This document shows positions 38,370 through 48,869 of a stretch of DNA of 64,000 nucleotides, in pieces (the stretch's first letter is position 1; the number at the start of each line of letters is the position of its first letter). A program made the translations under genes and the position numbers. This stretch comes from Hydractinia symbiolongicarpus (Eukaryota; Cnidaria; Hydrozoa; Anthoathecata; Hydractiniidae). The notes below the pieces were generated by a model. The model had not been told where the DNA came from. It ran no database searches and saw only the letters and a list, made by a program, of their open reading frames with translations. The stretch spans positions 2,170,001 to 2,234,000 of the forward strand of contig NC_079883.1 of NCBI RefSeq assembly GCF_029227915.1, written 5' to 3'.

Positions 38370-39094
38370 GGTACTACTCAGCTTTCTTTATTCATAATGA
38401 TTCAGTCATTTAGTTGACGAATAAACTGATGTTCAATACGCAGGCAGATGATGGTTCGTTAAACAATATCCTTAAATATTCCCACATAAAAAAGTTTTAA
38501 GATAAAAAAGTTATAAGACATTGAGAATGTAAGAAATGTTGCATTTGTTAAATCTCTTATTGGTGTTTTAGTCTGATTGCTTAAACCGCAAGTATTCTGT
38601 CGATTATAAGCCTAACAAAGTAATCATGTGTCATTAGACTTAGGTACTTCACATTCCGTTCTGCCGGATGTAATCATACATGCAGACAAATATAAAACTT
38701 CTTAGTAGCAATTCTTGTACACGTAATGACAACAGTTAAACAATGCTGAGTAATGCCTCCACAAAAATTAGTTCATAAGTCGTTAGTAGAAAGTAGAGGC
38801 GATTCTTAACAATAGTTTTCATTGCCTATTTTATTTATTTTCTAATTGCACATATTTGTTTATTGTCTGAAATAAACTTTTTTACTAAATAACTTTTCTT
38901 ATATGTATTCTATTTATTTATTTACTCTAGCTTTTAGTTCAATCTCCGATACTCTGAAACAGTTAGATTATTTTTCCTGAAATAACTATGACTAAAGGTT
39001 TTGTTGTTGTGTTTATTTAAAATCATTGTTTTTTTATTTTATTTCAGTATACTCTCAGAAAATGCATAAAAAACAAATACCAATTCTAACATAG
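38370..39094 (+). pseudogene. 5' stub of a CTCK-type gene (P4), with its flank
   Basis: 38370-39085 matches the 5' flank of pseudogene P3 (blocks near 39940-40100 and 41700-41870). It includes a splice-acceptor-like 'tttattttatttcag', 'tatactctcagaaa', and an ATG at 39062. The frame stops after ten codons, and the sequence beyond no longer resembles a CTCK gene, so only the first part of the coding exon survives. It is a truncated tandem copy. Confidence 0.65.
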
Positions 39095-40549
39095 AATTTT
39101 TTTGGCGGCAGGGTTCGTCCCTCCCTTATAATTTTTGATAGACTTTTCCAAGTTGACTAAGTACGCTTTTACTACGTCATAAAGCAACAGGACAGCAACA
39201 ATAAATTTTTGCTTATTATAAAACTTTTTCTTTGACGTCATTGAAAGCTCAATTTCTTTTAAAAACACCACTGTCTGCTTATAATTAAGTAACTTTGGTT
39301 CTAGAACGAACTTTTACATTCTGTTTGAAGTTTTCACAGACGAATAAAAACAGCTAAATAGCAAACAATTCATGTAAATTCTTGAATTGCCACAGAAACT
39401 CTACCAGCCTTGACTGAATTAAAATAAATTTAAAACCTTTGATCATACTTTTGAATGATAAGGTGTTATGAAAGAAACGACGGACGAACAAAAAATATTT
39501 CAGTTCTATCCTGGATTTGTGATTTTGCAATTCTATCTAAATAAAAAGTAGGAAACATAATCTATACAAACAATGCAGGAAATAGCTAAACATGGACTTA
39601 CTTCTTTCAGATATGTTTTGATACCAATTTGCCATGTGCCATATGCGTTGCCAAATAATTAACAAAAATGAGAATTTCATGTAAGATTAATCATAGTGTT
39701 CAAACCCTATTTGTTAAAAACTAAGACGGTCATTTGTAACTGTTCTGTACGCCAAGAACAAAGCCCTGCAGTATTGTATTCTACCCATAAAGAAGAGTGT
39801 TTTGAAATATCCTAATACACTAGTGGCTATGTGCGTGTCAAGAACTGGTTATTATTGTTGCAGAAACAAACGAGTGCTACATATACTTGTTTTGTTCAAC
39901 GCCTTTGATTTGCTACTGCTTCAACATTCCTTTGAACACAATGATTCAGTTATTTAATTGACGCATGAACTGATATTGCCTAGCAAAGCAATTACGATGA
40001 TGTGTTGTTAAGCAATACCTTCAGAAAATCCCACATAAAACAGCTGTGCCTGTCATATTAAGAATCTAAAAAATGTTTCATTTGTCAGTCCTCTTGTTTA
40101 GAGTGTAGGAGTTACGAAAAATCAAATTTCTTTAGCATTGTTGATTGACATAACCGTGATTTGGAAATAAAGTTGACTTTACATTTGCTGTGTTATTACA
40201 ACGGTGGTGGTGATTTTCTACTATTATTGTTAAAAGGATAGGTCTTTGCTCAACTTGTAATAAACACAAAAATAATTAAACGAGATCCCATTAACATATT
40301 TTAGGTTTTCTTCTGGCACATAGAAGTATACATATAGAGAATCCTTACACCTATATTGGTTTCTGTATTAAAATCTCCTGCACTCATAATCTAATATATT
40401 AATACGAAGTGTATGTGATGGTCATAGTGCATATCGTCATTTTCTTTTGACGTTGCCGAAATTTTCCTTGACGACGCCGAAAAAAGTATGTCTTAAATGT
40501 TAAATTTTATGACGTTACGGCACGACGAAAATAACACGTTCGTCGAGAA
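39095..40549. other. Local tandem-duplicated flank; no gene
   Basis: About 39940-40100 ('aatgattcagttatttaattgacg', 'atcccacataaaa') matches 38390-38540. About 40395-40500 shares the 'ttgacgttgccgaaa' block with 3190-3260. Nothing coding was recognised. Confidence 0.45.
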
Positions 40550-40803
40550 CTTATTATTATTATTCCGAATATTTATACAGGATATAGCCACTTCAGTGTT
40601 GGACACACTGTTATCAATGTGGGTCCTGTGTTCGGAATGTATACATTAAGTATACACCGGTAATACCTACCCAATTTCCCTCACATGGCATGGGTTGAAC
40701 TGTATCTGTGATAAAGGCACTTGCTGAACATGCCCGCGCTGTAGACCGAACCACTGACCTTGCAATTGCGAAGCGAACTCCATAGCCACAAGGTCACGCG
40801 CCA
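40550..40803 (-). mobile_element. SINE family 2, most complete copy
   Basis: On the minus strand it starts with a tRNA-like head, 'ggcgcgtgaccttgtggct' (A-box region), 'gttcgcttcgcaattgcaag' and 'gtggttcggtcta' (B-box region). The core 'cccatgccatgtgaggg' is the same as in family 1, followed by 'gtatac' palindromic sequence, the 'acagtgtgtccaacactgaag' hairpin block and a tail ending in ATT-type repeats. Its length of about 250 bp fits a SINE. Confidence 0.75.
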
Positions 40804-41539
40804 CCCAACATATGATTCTACACATTATTTTGACCAGAGTTTTAACTTCTACACATCACAGACAAAGAACACACAAATTTCGCGAATTTTCTTATCTGCA
40901 CTGCACTGCTGACGTCGGCAAAATATCTAAAACAACTTTTTTTTATTGACTTTTTGCCTAAGTCGATTGCTCCACGGGCTTTATTGACTAGTAGCATTAA
41001 ATAAAAGAAGAAATACTCTGATGTAATGAGTAATAGCTTCAATGCAATGTAAAATTGGACGTTATTGCTTACTTAGGAACATTTGTCACACGCTTAGGAG
41101 AAAGTAAACATGTAATTTTTAATGAATAATTTTTGTTATTATATACCCGTAAGCAAAAACAGCCATTGAATAAATAATCGTATTCCACCCGTATTATTCA
41201 ATGCTTGTGACGTAACAATAGTTTTGACAAAATTGCACATTTAATTTCTAACTTGCACATTTAGTACCATGTAAACTTATTTAGATTGTAACTTATATTG
41301 TGTTTATAAACTATTAAATTTTGAATTAAAAATTTGTGTTGTGTTTCAACATTCAAAAAAAAGAAATGAACTTTTTGTCTCTTTGTACCGTGTCGATTTC
41401 AACAACATTTCGAAAACATGTCGATTTCACAAAAAAATGTTTCGATCTACACTATAAAATGAAACGAAAACAAAACAAACACAAAACAAAATAAGTAATA
41501 TTAATTATAACAATCTATTTTGGGTATATAATAAAACAT

Positions 41540-41674
41540 ATATACAATAGGTAAACATAGGTTATTGGATTTATTAACCCTCGGTGATATTATATTCAAC
41601 TCCGCTGCGCGTCGTTGAATATAAATCACCTCGGGTTAATAAATCTCAATAACCTATGTTTACCTATTGTATAT
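41540..41674. repeat. Foldback element with about 61-bp arms
   Basis: The arm 41540-41600 pairs with 41614-41674, separated by the 13-nt centre 'tccgctgcgcgtc'. Pairing is nearly perfect: 'aataggtaaacataggttat' at the outside and 'tatattcaac' next to the loop. It lies in the intron or upstream region of pseudogene P3 and is absent from the matching flank of P4, consistent with insertion as a MITE or foldback element. Confidence 0.8.
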
Positions 41675-41843
41675 CTACTTATTATTAATATATTATTTAC
41701 TTATCAACTTTTAGCTTTTGGCTTAGTCTCTGATACTCTGAAACCGTTAGGTTATTTAACCTGAACTGACTATAGGAAACGATTCTGTTACTGTGTTTAT
41801 TCAAAATCCTTGCTTTTATTTTACTTTAGTGTACTCTTAGAAA

Positions 41844-42278
41844 ATGCATACGAAAATAATTGTTGGTATCGTAATACTCGTGCTTGCTTGTTGTAAAACA
41901 TTACATGCAAGTCCATCGAAATGACTTTTGCAAAGAACAAAAAACATTAATAAAGTACCAGGTAGAAATATTGCTTTAAATAAAACAGAATCACAGGTCA
42001 CCTTGTGTGTGCCACGATGGTACAACAGAACAATCTCTTACAAAGGATGCAGTCCAAAGACAATGGAGTTGAAATAATGTTATGGACGATGCAATTCGCT
42101 TTACTACCCTGGCAATAAAGGCTATCAGGATACCCTTACATTTTGTAAAATTTGAATGCCGAATAAATCACATTGGGCGACAATAAGGTTTGACTGTCCA
42201 TTGGGCACAGATAAACATAAACATTTTAAAGTGGAAGTCATACATTCTTGCCAATGTGGTTTGTGCAATTGCAAATAA
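41844..42278 (+). pseudogene. CTCK pseudogene P3 (three in-frame stops, no indels)
   Basis: The reading frame has 145 codons, aligns with the family end to end and needs no frameshift. A hydrophobic leader at codons 1-22 is followed by in-frame stops at codons 27 (TGA), 78 (TAA, where relatives have Tyr of K-Y-C) and 104 (TGA, where relatives have Cys). The remaining cysteines are all in register: 55, 69, 79, 83, 101, 118, 136, 138 and 141. An extra Cys lies at codon 143. The leader and several domain residues differ from both the A1 and A2 types, so this is a third subfamily. It is a pseudogene in this assembly. Confidence 0.85.
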
Positions 42279-43219
42279 TGAGGAAAAGCGTTCTGTAAAT
42301 ATTTCTGTTTGAAAATTATTTATTATAAGGAAACTAATGTCAATATTTAGCTACTACTACTAATGGTATTTAATACCTCTCAATAAAATTCTGGTAACAG
42401 AAGGGATACAGTTACTTATTTTAAATAATTATATATGACTGTAAGTAATTTTACCCAATCATTACTTTTAGGGTACATAAGTTATAAATATTATGAGTCT
42501 TTTCAAATCAAATTGAGCCAAATCCCTCTTTTCGCAATCGCATATTTGGATGTACAGAAATAAAATTCACATTCATTTACATGTAATAATAAAAATAAAT
42601 AACTCTAAAGTTTTTCAGCAAAGAACTCACATGATACAAAATTGTTAATTTTTACACTTGTTGCCTTTATCGTTTAGAGCTTGAAACGATAATCAAGAAA
42701 ATGTACGCGATCATGTACATTTGACAAATGGTTAAAAGTATATTTTTATTTTTAAATAATACTTGATGACGTGATTGATCTCGTCAATTTTGGAACTGTT
42801 CCGGAATCCGGATTTCGGAAAGTTGCTTAAATTGATCCAAGTTTTCCCTAACCCAAGGAGAATATGGCGTCAATTATTTTCTCGTTTTTATTTGAGTTCA
42901 AACTTAAACTTCACTGCAATGCGTTTAACAACTTAATTCAACAACACACAAAAGTAAAATTTAAATTCATTAACACGTAATCAAATTAACATTAGTATTA
43001 TTTTGATTAAAAAAATATAAAAAAATTAAAGAGTCCCAACAACAAATTCAAAAAATTATGTACTAAGCTATTTACAAAGTCAAAATTTAGGCATTTAAAT
43101 TTAATAAAACAAAGAAACCTATCGGAATTCAAATGTGCAGTACGGCATGAATATCGATTGATGAATGATACATGTGATATGGATTAATGTGATATGAATG
43201 TTAACATTGTCATATTAGT
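42279..43219. other. No gene recognised
   Basis: AT-rich spacer between pseudogene P3 and the start of block B homology. I saw no repeat family and no coding frame. Confidence 0.5.
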
Positions 43220-43261
43220 AACTTCGGTAATGTTCCGACGTAATTAATTGCCTTATAAAAA

Positions 43262-43272
43262 TATAAAAAAGG
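43262..43272 (+). promoter_or_regulatory. TATA box of CTCK copy B1
   Basis: TATAAAAAAGG is identical to that of A1. Exon 1 would end at 43361 (GAAG|GTACGT) and the acceptor TTTTTAG ends at 43680, so promoter and splice sites look intact although the coding exon is not. Confidence 0.65.
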
Positions 43273-43683
43273 TAAACTAATGTATAGAATATGTTATTAA
43301 TATATCAGGTGAAAGCTCTCACATAATTGTAAAGAAGTTTTTGCAGCTATTGTTAATGAAGGTACGTTTTTTATATTTCTTATTTTTTTCTTCACTTTTA
43401 CTTCCAAGCATTTTTATGTGTTGACGATGTTGTAGAACCTCTCATGATTAAATTCCTAGTGGATTTTTCGTTGAAAATACCTATCATGTTTTTTAGATTT
43501 TAAAAAGAAACATAATTACTTTCAAATACTTTATTATGTGATGACAAAATTGTTCAGTATAGCAGCGGTTCTCGTGGATAAAAGTAAAGAAAGCTATTAT
43601 AATAGATTAGCATGCTTCGCGTCACTTTGATACTCCATTTCAACCAGAGCATTTTTGTTAACGTTCCTATTGGTTTTTAGAAC

Positions 43684-44121
43684 ATGAAAACATCTAACCT
43701 ACCAACCATCTTTACATTGTTGCATATTTTTTGCTAACTAGCCAACCCAATATCTCTTGCGGAAATTGAGATAATCGCAGAAAACGTCGTAAAAGAAAAG
43801 GGAGGCTGGATTCTCGTTATGTATGCAACAGAAGCACACGCTTCTTTGTGTGTACTTCGCTCATACAAGAGAACGCTTTTTCACAAAGGTTGTACTCCAA
43901 AGACTATCAAGTTAAAGTACTGTTATGGACAATGTAATTCAATATATCTACCTGGCAATAAAGGCTATCAAGATGCTCTCAAAGTGTGTGAAAGTTGCAA
44001 GCCAAAAAGCTCACACTGGAAGAAAGTGAAACTTACATGTCCATTTTCGATAAAGAGGAAATATAGGCGGTTTAGAGTGGAAGTGATTGATCAATGCGAA
44101 TGTAATTTCTGTGATGAATGA
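43684..44121 (+). pseudogene. CTCK copy B1, nonsense codon in the signal peptide
   Basis: This is the duplicate of A1. Codon 18 (43735-43737) is TAA where A1 has CAA (Gln), so translation from the family start ends inside the signal peptide. The other codons are open and the whole ten-cysteine domain is intact, including CYGQC with the ancestral Tyr that A1 has lost. The glycosylation sequon at codon 47 is gone (Tyr instead of Asn). The next in-frame ATG (43819) would give a 100-residue product without a signal peptide, which is unlikely to be secreted. One point mutation seems to have silenced it recently; a polymorphic or sequencing-error stop is possible. Confidence 0.85.
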
Positions 44122-44974
44122 TGAAGTAATATTTTTTCCTTCTTTTTTATTGTTATTTATTTTTACTACATATATATGATTTAACTTTATAGGTGTGTTA
44201 TTCGGGCCTACATTCAGTTCTATGTATTCTATTATTTGTGGCTAATAATTTGAAAAGTATTAAGTATTAAATTGTTTGTCTTGACTGTTGATCAGTGTTT
44301 TCCTTCCTTTTGTGGTACCAAAAAATATTAAAGCAAGTTTTTAAAGTTTTCTTTTAAGACAAAAATGCTATTTTGATGTCGGTTTATTCACGCTCTTTGA
44401 ATCTATAAAATAGCACTTATACCGTTCTAATCCTTCCGTTCTTGTATATACATAGGGCAACAAAACATAGGTTATAAGGGTAGAATCCCACCCGGCCATG
44501 TTTTCAAGTAGGGCAAGGGCGGCGTTAGGTGCCAAGTGATTTTAATAGCTAACAACGGTTGTTGAACGGCTTTATCAGGAGAGCGTTAACGAGTCGTGAA
44601 GTTCTAAGCAAACAAAGTCAAAGGGTAAAGTTCATGAAGGGAATTGTATTTCGGAGGAGAAATAGAAATGGAGGCAATTATGAAAAAGCACATAAAAATT
44701 TTTAGGTCAATTTTTTATGCTTTAATAATTACTTTTACATCATTTGGTGTAAAAGTAATTATTAAAGGTGTGGTCTTATAGCCAAGAATATTTCAATCAA
44801 ATAATAACAATCTTACTTTACGTATTTAGACCACCCTGTAACCTCCAAACCCTACATATTTTGAGGTTAATTCTTTTCAAGTAACTTGACACTTAACCGC
44901 ACGATAGTTATATTAGGAAACAAACGAGTTAAATTAACTGTCCAGCATCACACTTTGTTTTAAATGACATATTA
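44122..44974. other. 3' flank of B1
   Basis: Closely matches 19139-19955. It contains the copy-specific palindrome at 44720-44767. No gene was recognised. Confidence 0.6.
44720..44767. repeat. Perfect 19-bp inverted repeat unique to block B
   Basis: The arm 44720-44738 (CTTTAATAATTACTTTTAC) pairs exactly with 44749-44767 across a 10-nt loop. Block A (near 19725) and the P1 flank (near 8170) have related sequence without the second arm. Confidence 0.85.
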
Positions 44975-46252
44975 GGGAACTTGCGCAAACTCAAATTTGA
45001 CGGATGACGGTACCTTTAAAGATTGGGAATAGCGAATTGCTTTGGAAATAACCACCCTGCATAACTTCCCCGCGCCGTATCCTTTTCTTGCCGACGTGAA
45101 AACCATACGTAGGCACGTAAGATACAGTGGTTGTGACCTAAGACTATTTATACAATCATTTCTTCAGGCACAAGTGCTTAGGGTGAAAAAAATGTGCGGC
45201 AAATAAATGGTAAAGCAAAAATGAAACTGACAAGCATAAACAAAGTCAGAGAGAAAACTTCTTAAGCATAAGCAGGATGAAAAGAATTGTTATAAACAAA
45301 GATATACTGCAATCATCTTCAGATTCTGATATATTTTCCGTACATGCTCATCTTTAAACTCTCATATGTGATTACTTATATCCAAAATTACACAAGCCAG
45401 ATTGTGCAAGAAGGTAACAATCATGTCTCGAGCCTTCAATTGGACCAAACAAATTCGCAATGAGACCATTGGGAGTGGAAACAGATTGCATTTTGTAGCC
45501 ATGGTGTCTTTTATGGCCACTGTACATGGCTTTCTGATCTGTACCTGGTCGAGCAATCCCCCTTAAAGTGCCATCAATAAAACCCCAACAGTTATCAAGT
45601 GAGGCACCTTTTGCGTGTATACAGTCTGCAAAATCTTTCAAAGCATCCTTTGACAACCACGCCTGATTGAATGATGTGAGAAGTCGTCCAAATCTATTGT
45701 GTATGATATCCAAAGTTCTGTTAAATATGTAGGACATATCAGGTACAGACCGCCCAAACCGCGGAATAAGATCTGAAAACCTACATGGAAAGGCAAGGCG
45801 ACGCAAAGTCAAACATAAGGCCTCCATTGGGTCTATGGTCAACCGATTTTCTGTTTTAACTCTTTCACCTGACAACCCTAGGGCATCACACAAACGTAAC
45901 AAATCTGTCTTTCTAAATCTAAAATCTGCCCAACATTCATCATCTGACCAATTATCAAGAGAAAATTTATCTTGCTCCCAATAGGGAAACACAGGATTTT
46001 TCTTTTTATTTCGTGTTTCGTCAAGAAAAAAAAAATATTCTTCTTCATCAATGAAACCATTCTCAAGTTGGAACATTAACACATCCTCCATGTTTGTTTA
46101 CAAGTTTTAAAAAATGTTTCGCGCCACCGTTCGCCACCTTTTGACTTTTGCGCAAGTTCGATTGTAAACATCAAAACGGACCGACGATTGGGACCGATTT
46201 CCGCGCCCCAGAGGCTCGTACGTTCGTAAAATAGGGGTTTGTGCAAGTTCCC
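44975..46252 (-). mobile_element. PIF/Harbinger transposon with identifiable empty site
   Basis: The 1278-bp insertion has terminal inverted repeats, GGGAACTTGCGCAAAC at the left and GTTTGTGCAAGTTCCC at the right, with one mismatch over 16. It is flanked on both sides by TATTA, while the duplicate sequence in block A has a single TATTA at 19951-19955. That is direct evidence of insertion after the A/B duplication. Harbinger elements make a 3-bp target duplication (often TTA); the 5-bp match allows 2 bp of element end. The element is short: it has a truncated transposase and no Myb-like partner gene. Confidence 0.92.
45372..46091 (-). pseudogene. HARBI1-like DDE transposase, C-terminally truncated
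   Basis: The 239 residues begin with an acidic, aromatic-rich N-terminus and a helical region (about 55-165). The nuclease core follows: GFIDGT with the first catalytic Asp at 173 and GPIEGSRHD with the second at 224. It stops at 239, before the third acidic residue; family proteins usually have about 350 residues. About 60-100 bp downstream on the same strand, a frame reads HPAYA then stop, possibly the decayed third-motif region. The ORF could instead be exon 1 with a GT donor at its end, but I cannot show an exon 2. As read, it is inactive. Confidence 0.8.
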
Positions 46253-47029
46253 TATTAAAATTTAGATTACATAAGGTCATTCTGTGTATGTTTTTGTAAT
46301 GGGGTAATAAAAGAATGCTTGTTCAGTAATACAAAAAAATAAAAGTATGTTCGTCACATGTTGTTCAAAGTTTTTTTGATATTTTGATCTTTGTTTTATT
46401 TTGTGCGTTTTGATGTGTGACCATCACAATAAGGAAAAAATATGTTCTATTGTCTTTCAACTTAGCCACCCATTTGGCAAATGTGTAAAAATAGTCAATT
46501 ATAAATAATTCAGCAACCACAAAGATGTAAATAAAACTGGTATTTTTTTAACAGGCTGTTTTATAATGTGGGTGTGATCTATGGTGTGATCAAAGAAAAT
46601 TCACGAAGAAATAAGTTCGAATTTATACCGTGTGACTATAAATACTTTGATATTATAATTTGCTTAATTAATTAATATCATTCGTTTTGATAATGATAAT
46701 CGAAGAGCAGAAATAAAATAGTAAAGAAACAAATAACATTTACTTATTTAATGTAAATTTAAAGGCTCGGATATTCTTTAATGAAATAGACAACGCAATG
46801 CCAATTGTTCGCAACTTTGACTGTGTAGTTATTTATATCAAAGAAAGTGTATTGGAGGAACAATGGAAGTTAATTATGCATGAATTTTGTATAAGAAACG
46901 TTTTAAATTAAACTTTTGTAAAATCACGCAATAGACAGAACAAAAAAATGTTAAAACAGCTTAGCAAAAAGATCAAAGAGTTTGAGTTGTGCGCACTCGT
47001 GTGCCCGTAAAACAACTCTCTCTTGCGCA
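46253..47029. other. Block B spacer
   Basis: 46253-46320 continues the A1-type flank. 46330-46570 matches 32350-32600 (outside block A), and from 46579 the sequence matches block A from 23698. It is therefore a mosaic of three sources. No gene was recognised. Confidence 0.6.
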
Positions 47030-47258
47030 CAAACAGACAGACGGAGTACGACCTTTTTTGAAGAGATATAATCATTTCAGTGTGGAAACACTGTTAACAA
47101 TGGGGGTCCTGTGTCCTGAATGTATACTGGAAATATACACCGCCATTGCCTACCCTATTTCCCTCACATAGCATGGGTTTACCCGTAGCTGTGGTAAAGA
47201 CACTTGCTAAACATTCCCGCTCAGTGGACCCTATTACTACGAAGGGAGATCCACAACC
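47030..47258 (-). mobile_element. SINE family 2, block B copy
   Basis: On the minus strand it has the core 'cccatgctatgtgagggaaat', a 'gtatatttccagtatacat' palindromic block, 'acagtgtttccacactgaaa' and the tail 'tatctcttcaaaaaaggtcg' then 'tactccgtctgtctg'. It is the counterpart of 24166-24396. Confidence 0.7.
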
Positions 47259-48222
47259 ACAATGCTGCCAGTCTGAGTGTCTAAGTATCTTCTTTTTCCA
47301 CTGTTTCCTAAAGTGTCCATCTATTATCAGTTGGTTTAAATAAGCTAGGATTTTCTAAAAGGACAATTTAGAAGTTAGTGTAAAGTTTCTACTGTGGCAA
47401 CGATCATAACATAGTCATAACCAAGTCATCAACCTTGCAAGCCTAACAGACAACAACAATTTCCTTAATAACAACAATCTTCAATGTTTTTAGAATTCTT
47501 TTACCATCAATTCACATTCGTTAATACACATTCGGTGTAGCAACACTTCATAACTCACTTTTTTATAATGTAGTTCTCGAAATCGACCTTGCATTTTTAG
47601 GTATGTGCTTTATTAATAAGGCGAAATTTTATCTGTAATGCCATCACTTCTGCTCAGGGATATCACAAAAATAAAAAAGATACAGAAAAGTGTGTTCATA
47701 AAGCGTTTTTGTTATTACCTGTTTACCTATTTTATGATCTAGAAATTTTTGGTACAATCATACAATAAGTGTGGCCTGGCATTAAAATTGAAGTCAATCC
47801 AAAAACCAGTGAGATCTCTTCACAGGTACCCTTTAACTTCTCTAACATACAATCGTGGCAAAAATTAATGGAACTAATAGAAAGAAGAAACCGCAGTAGG
47901 TTTGAAATCACACATAACGAAAAAAATTTTCAGTCAACGCGTTCGGGATGAAATTCAAGCCAAATTGTTCATCAAACTAATTAGAACATGGTGTGTCAAA
48001 AAAGAAAGAAGTGATAACTGAGAATAAAGCCAACCTCTGACGTGTTGATTAATATTTTTAAGAATGCCCTGCGTACTTTCTGCATTTTTTAAAAATTTTA
48101 TCAAACATTCTTATTATTCCGAACATATGTTTAATTTCAAAAACACATGGTTTTTGTATGCAAGGTTTGTCCTCTGCGCGGGAGAGATTATTTAAAAAGA
48201 ATATGCAGAAATAAAGCAAAAC
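47259..48222. other. No gene recognised
   Basis: Spacer between the SINE and the left end of the IS3EU-type element. The first 80 bp match block A; the rest is unassigned. Confidence 0.45.
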
Positions 48223-48242
48223 TACGATGGCCCCTATGGCTC

Positions 48243-48424
48243 AATTCTCTTCTCAATAAAAACACTTCTCTTCTTAGTCAAAACACTTCTTTTTTGTATA
48301 ACAACACTTCTCTTCTGTATAAGAAACTTCTCTACTTCGATACCCAAAGTTCTCTTCCGTTCGAAACACTTCTCTTCCAAGTGAGAAACACTTCTCTTCC
48401 AAGTGCGAAACACTTCTATTCCAT
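48243..48424. repeat. Subterminal motif cluster, left (about 9 copies)
   Basis: The motif CACTTCTCTTC and variants recurs at intervals of about 15-25 bp, with unrelated bases between. The inverse cluster (about 6 copies of GAGAAGTGT) lies at 49612-49730. Such arrays next to the terminal repeats usually bind transposase. A spurious Ser/Leu-rich frame (48147-48461) runs through it. Confidence 0.8.
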
Positions 48425-48869
48425 AAGCTCGAAAATTTCCCAGACTGAATCTGGTCCTTAATATATGAATTTATCCAGATCTTGTTTATGAATAAATGGC
48501 ACACCCCGGCGTTCTGCGCATAGGAAGTTTTGTACCCAGTAAAAATTGCATAACTTCTTACGGGGGCATATTAACGTTTCTACAAAATTAGATTTTTCGC
48601 GGGAAAAACTTTGCGAAATTTCAAGCTATATTCTTATACGGTCACAGAAGCGTAATACGAGATTGCTTTTTTTATCTAGTTTCCACTAACTTTGGACTTT
48701 TGTAATTCCGATTCGGCGAAACTAGAACGTTTTGCGGCTTACAATTGACGCTACTTTATCCGGGAGTAAACATTGATTGTGATGTCGTTAGGAACAGAAC
48801 TCGTGGTTTACAAAAAACAAGATATATATTTCTAAAATCCAAGCATTTTACATTGTTACAGGTGTTGTA

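Noticed and set aside
41844-42278. Stop-codon recoding (selenocysteine at TGA) in P3
   Set aside because: One stop is TAA, one TGA lies just after the leader where no Cys is expected, and I see no obvious SECIS-type structure downstream. A pseudogene is simpler.
43819-44121. 100-codon CTCK protein starting at an internal ATG in B1
   Set aside because: It would lack a signal peptide, and the homologous start lies upstream with a nonsense codon. I annotate it as part of the B1 pseudogene.
48147-48461. 104-codon frame with repeated Ser/Leu/Thr pattern, and clustered repeats resembling a CRISPR array
   Set aside because: The pattern comes from subterminal transposon motifs with irregular spacing. 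CRISPR is not expected in this eukaryotic DNA, and spacer lengths vary.
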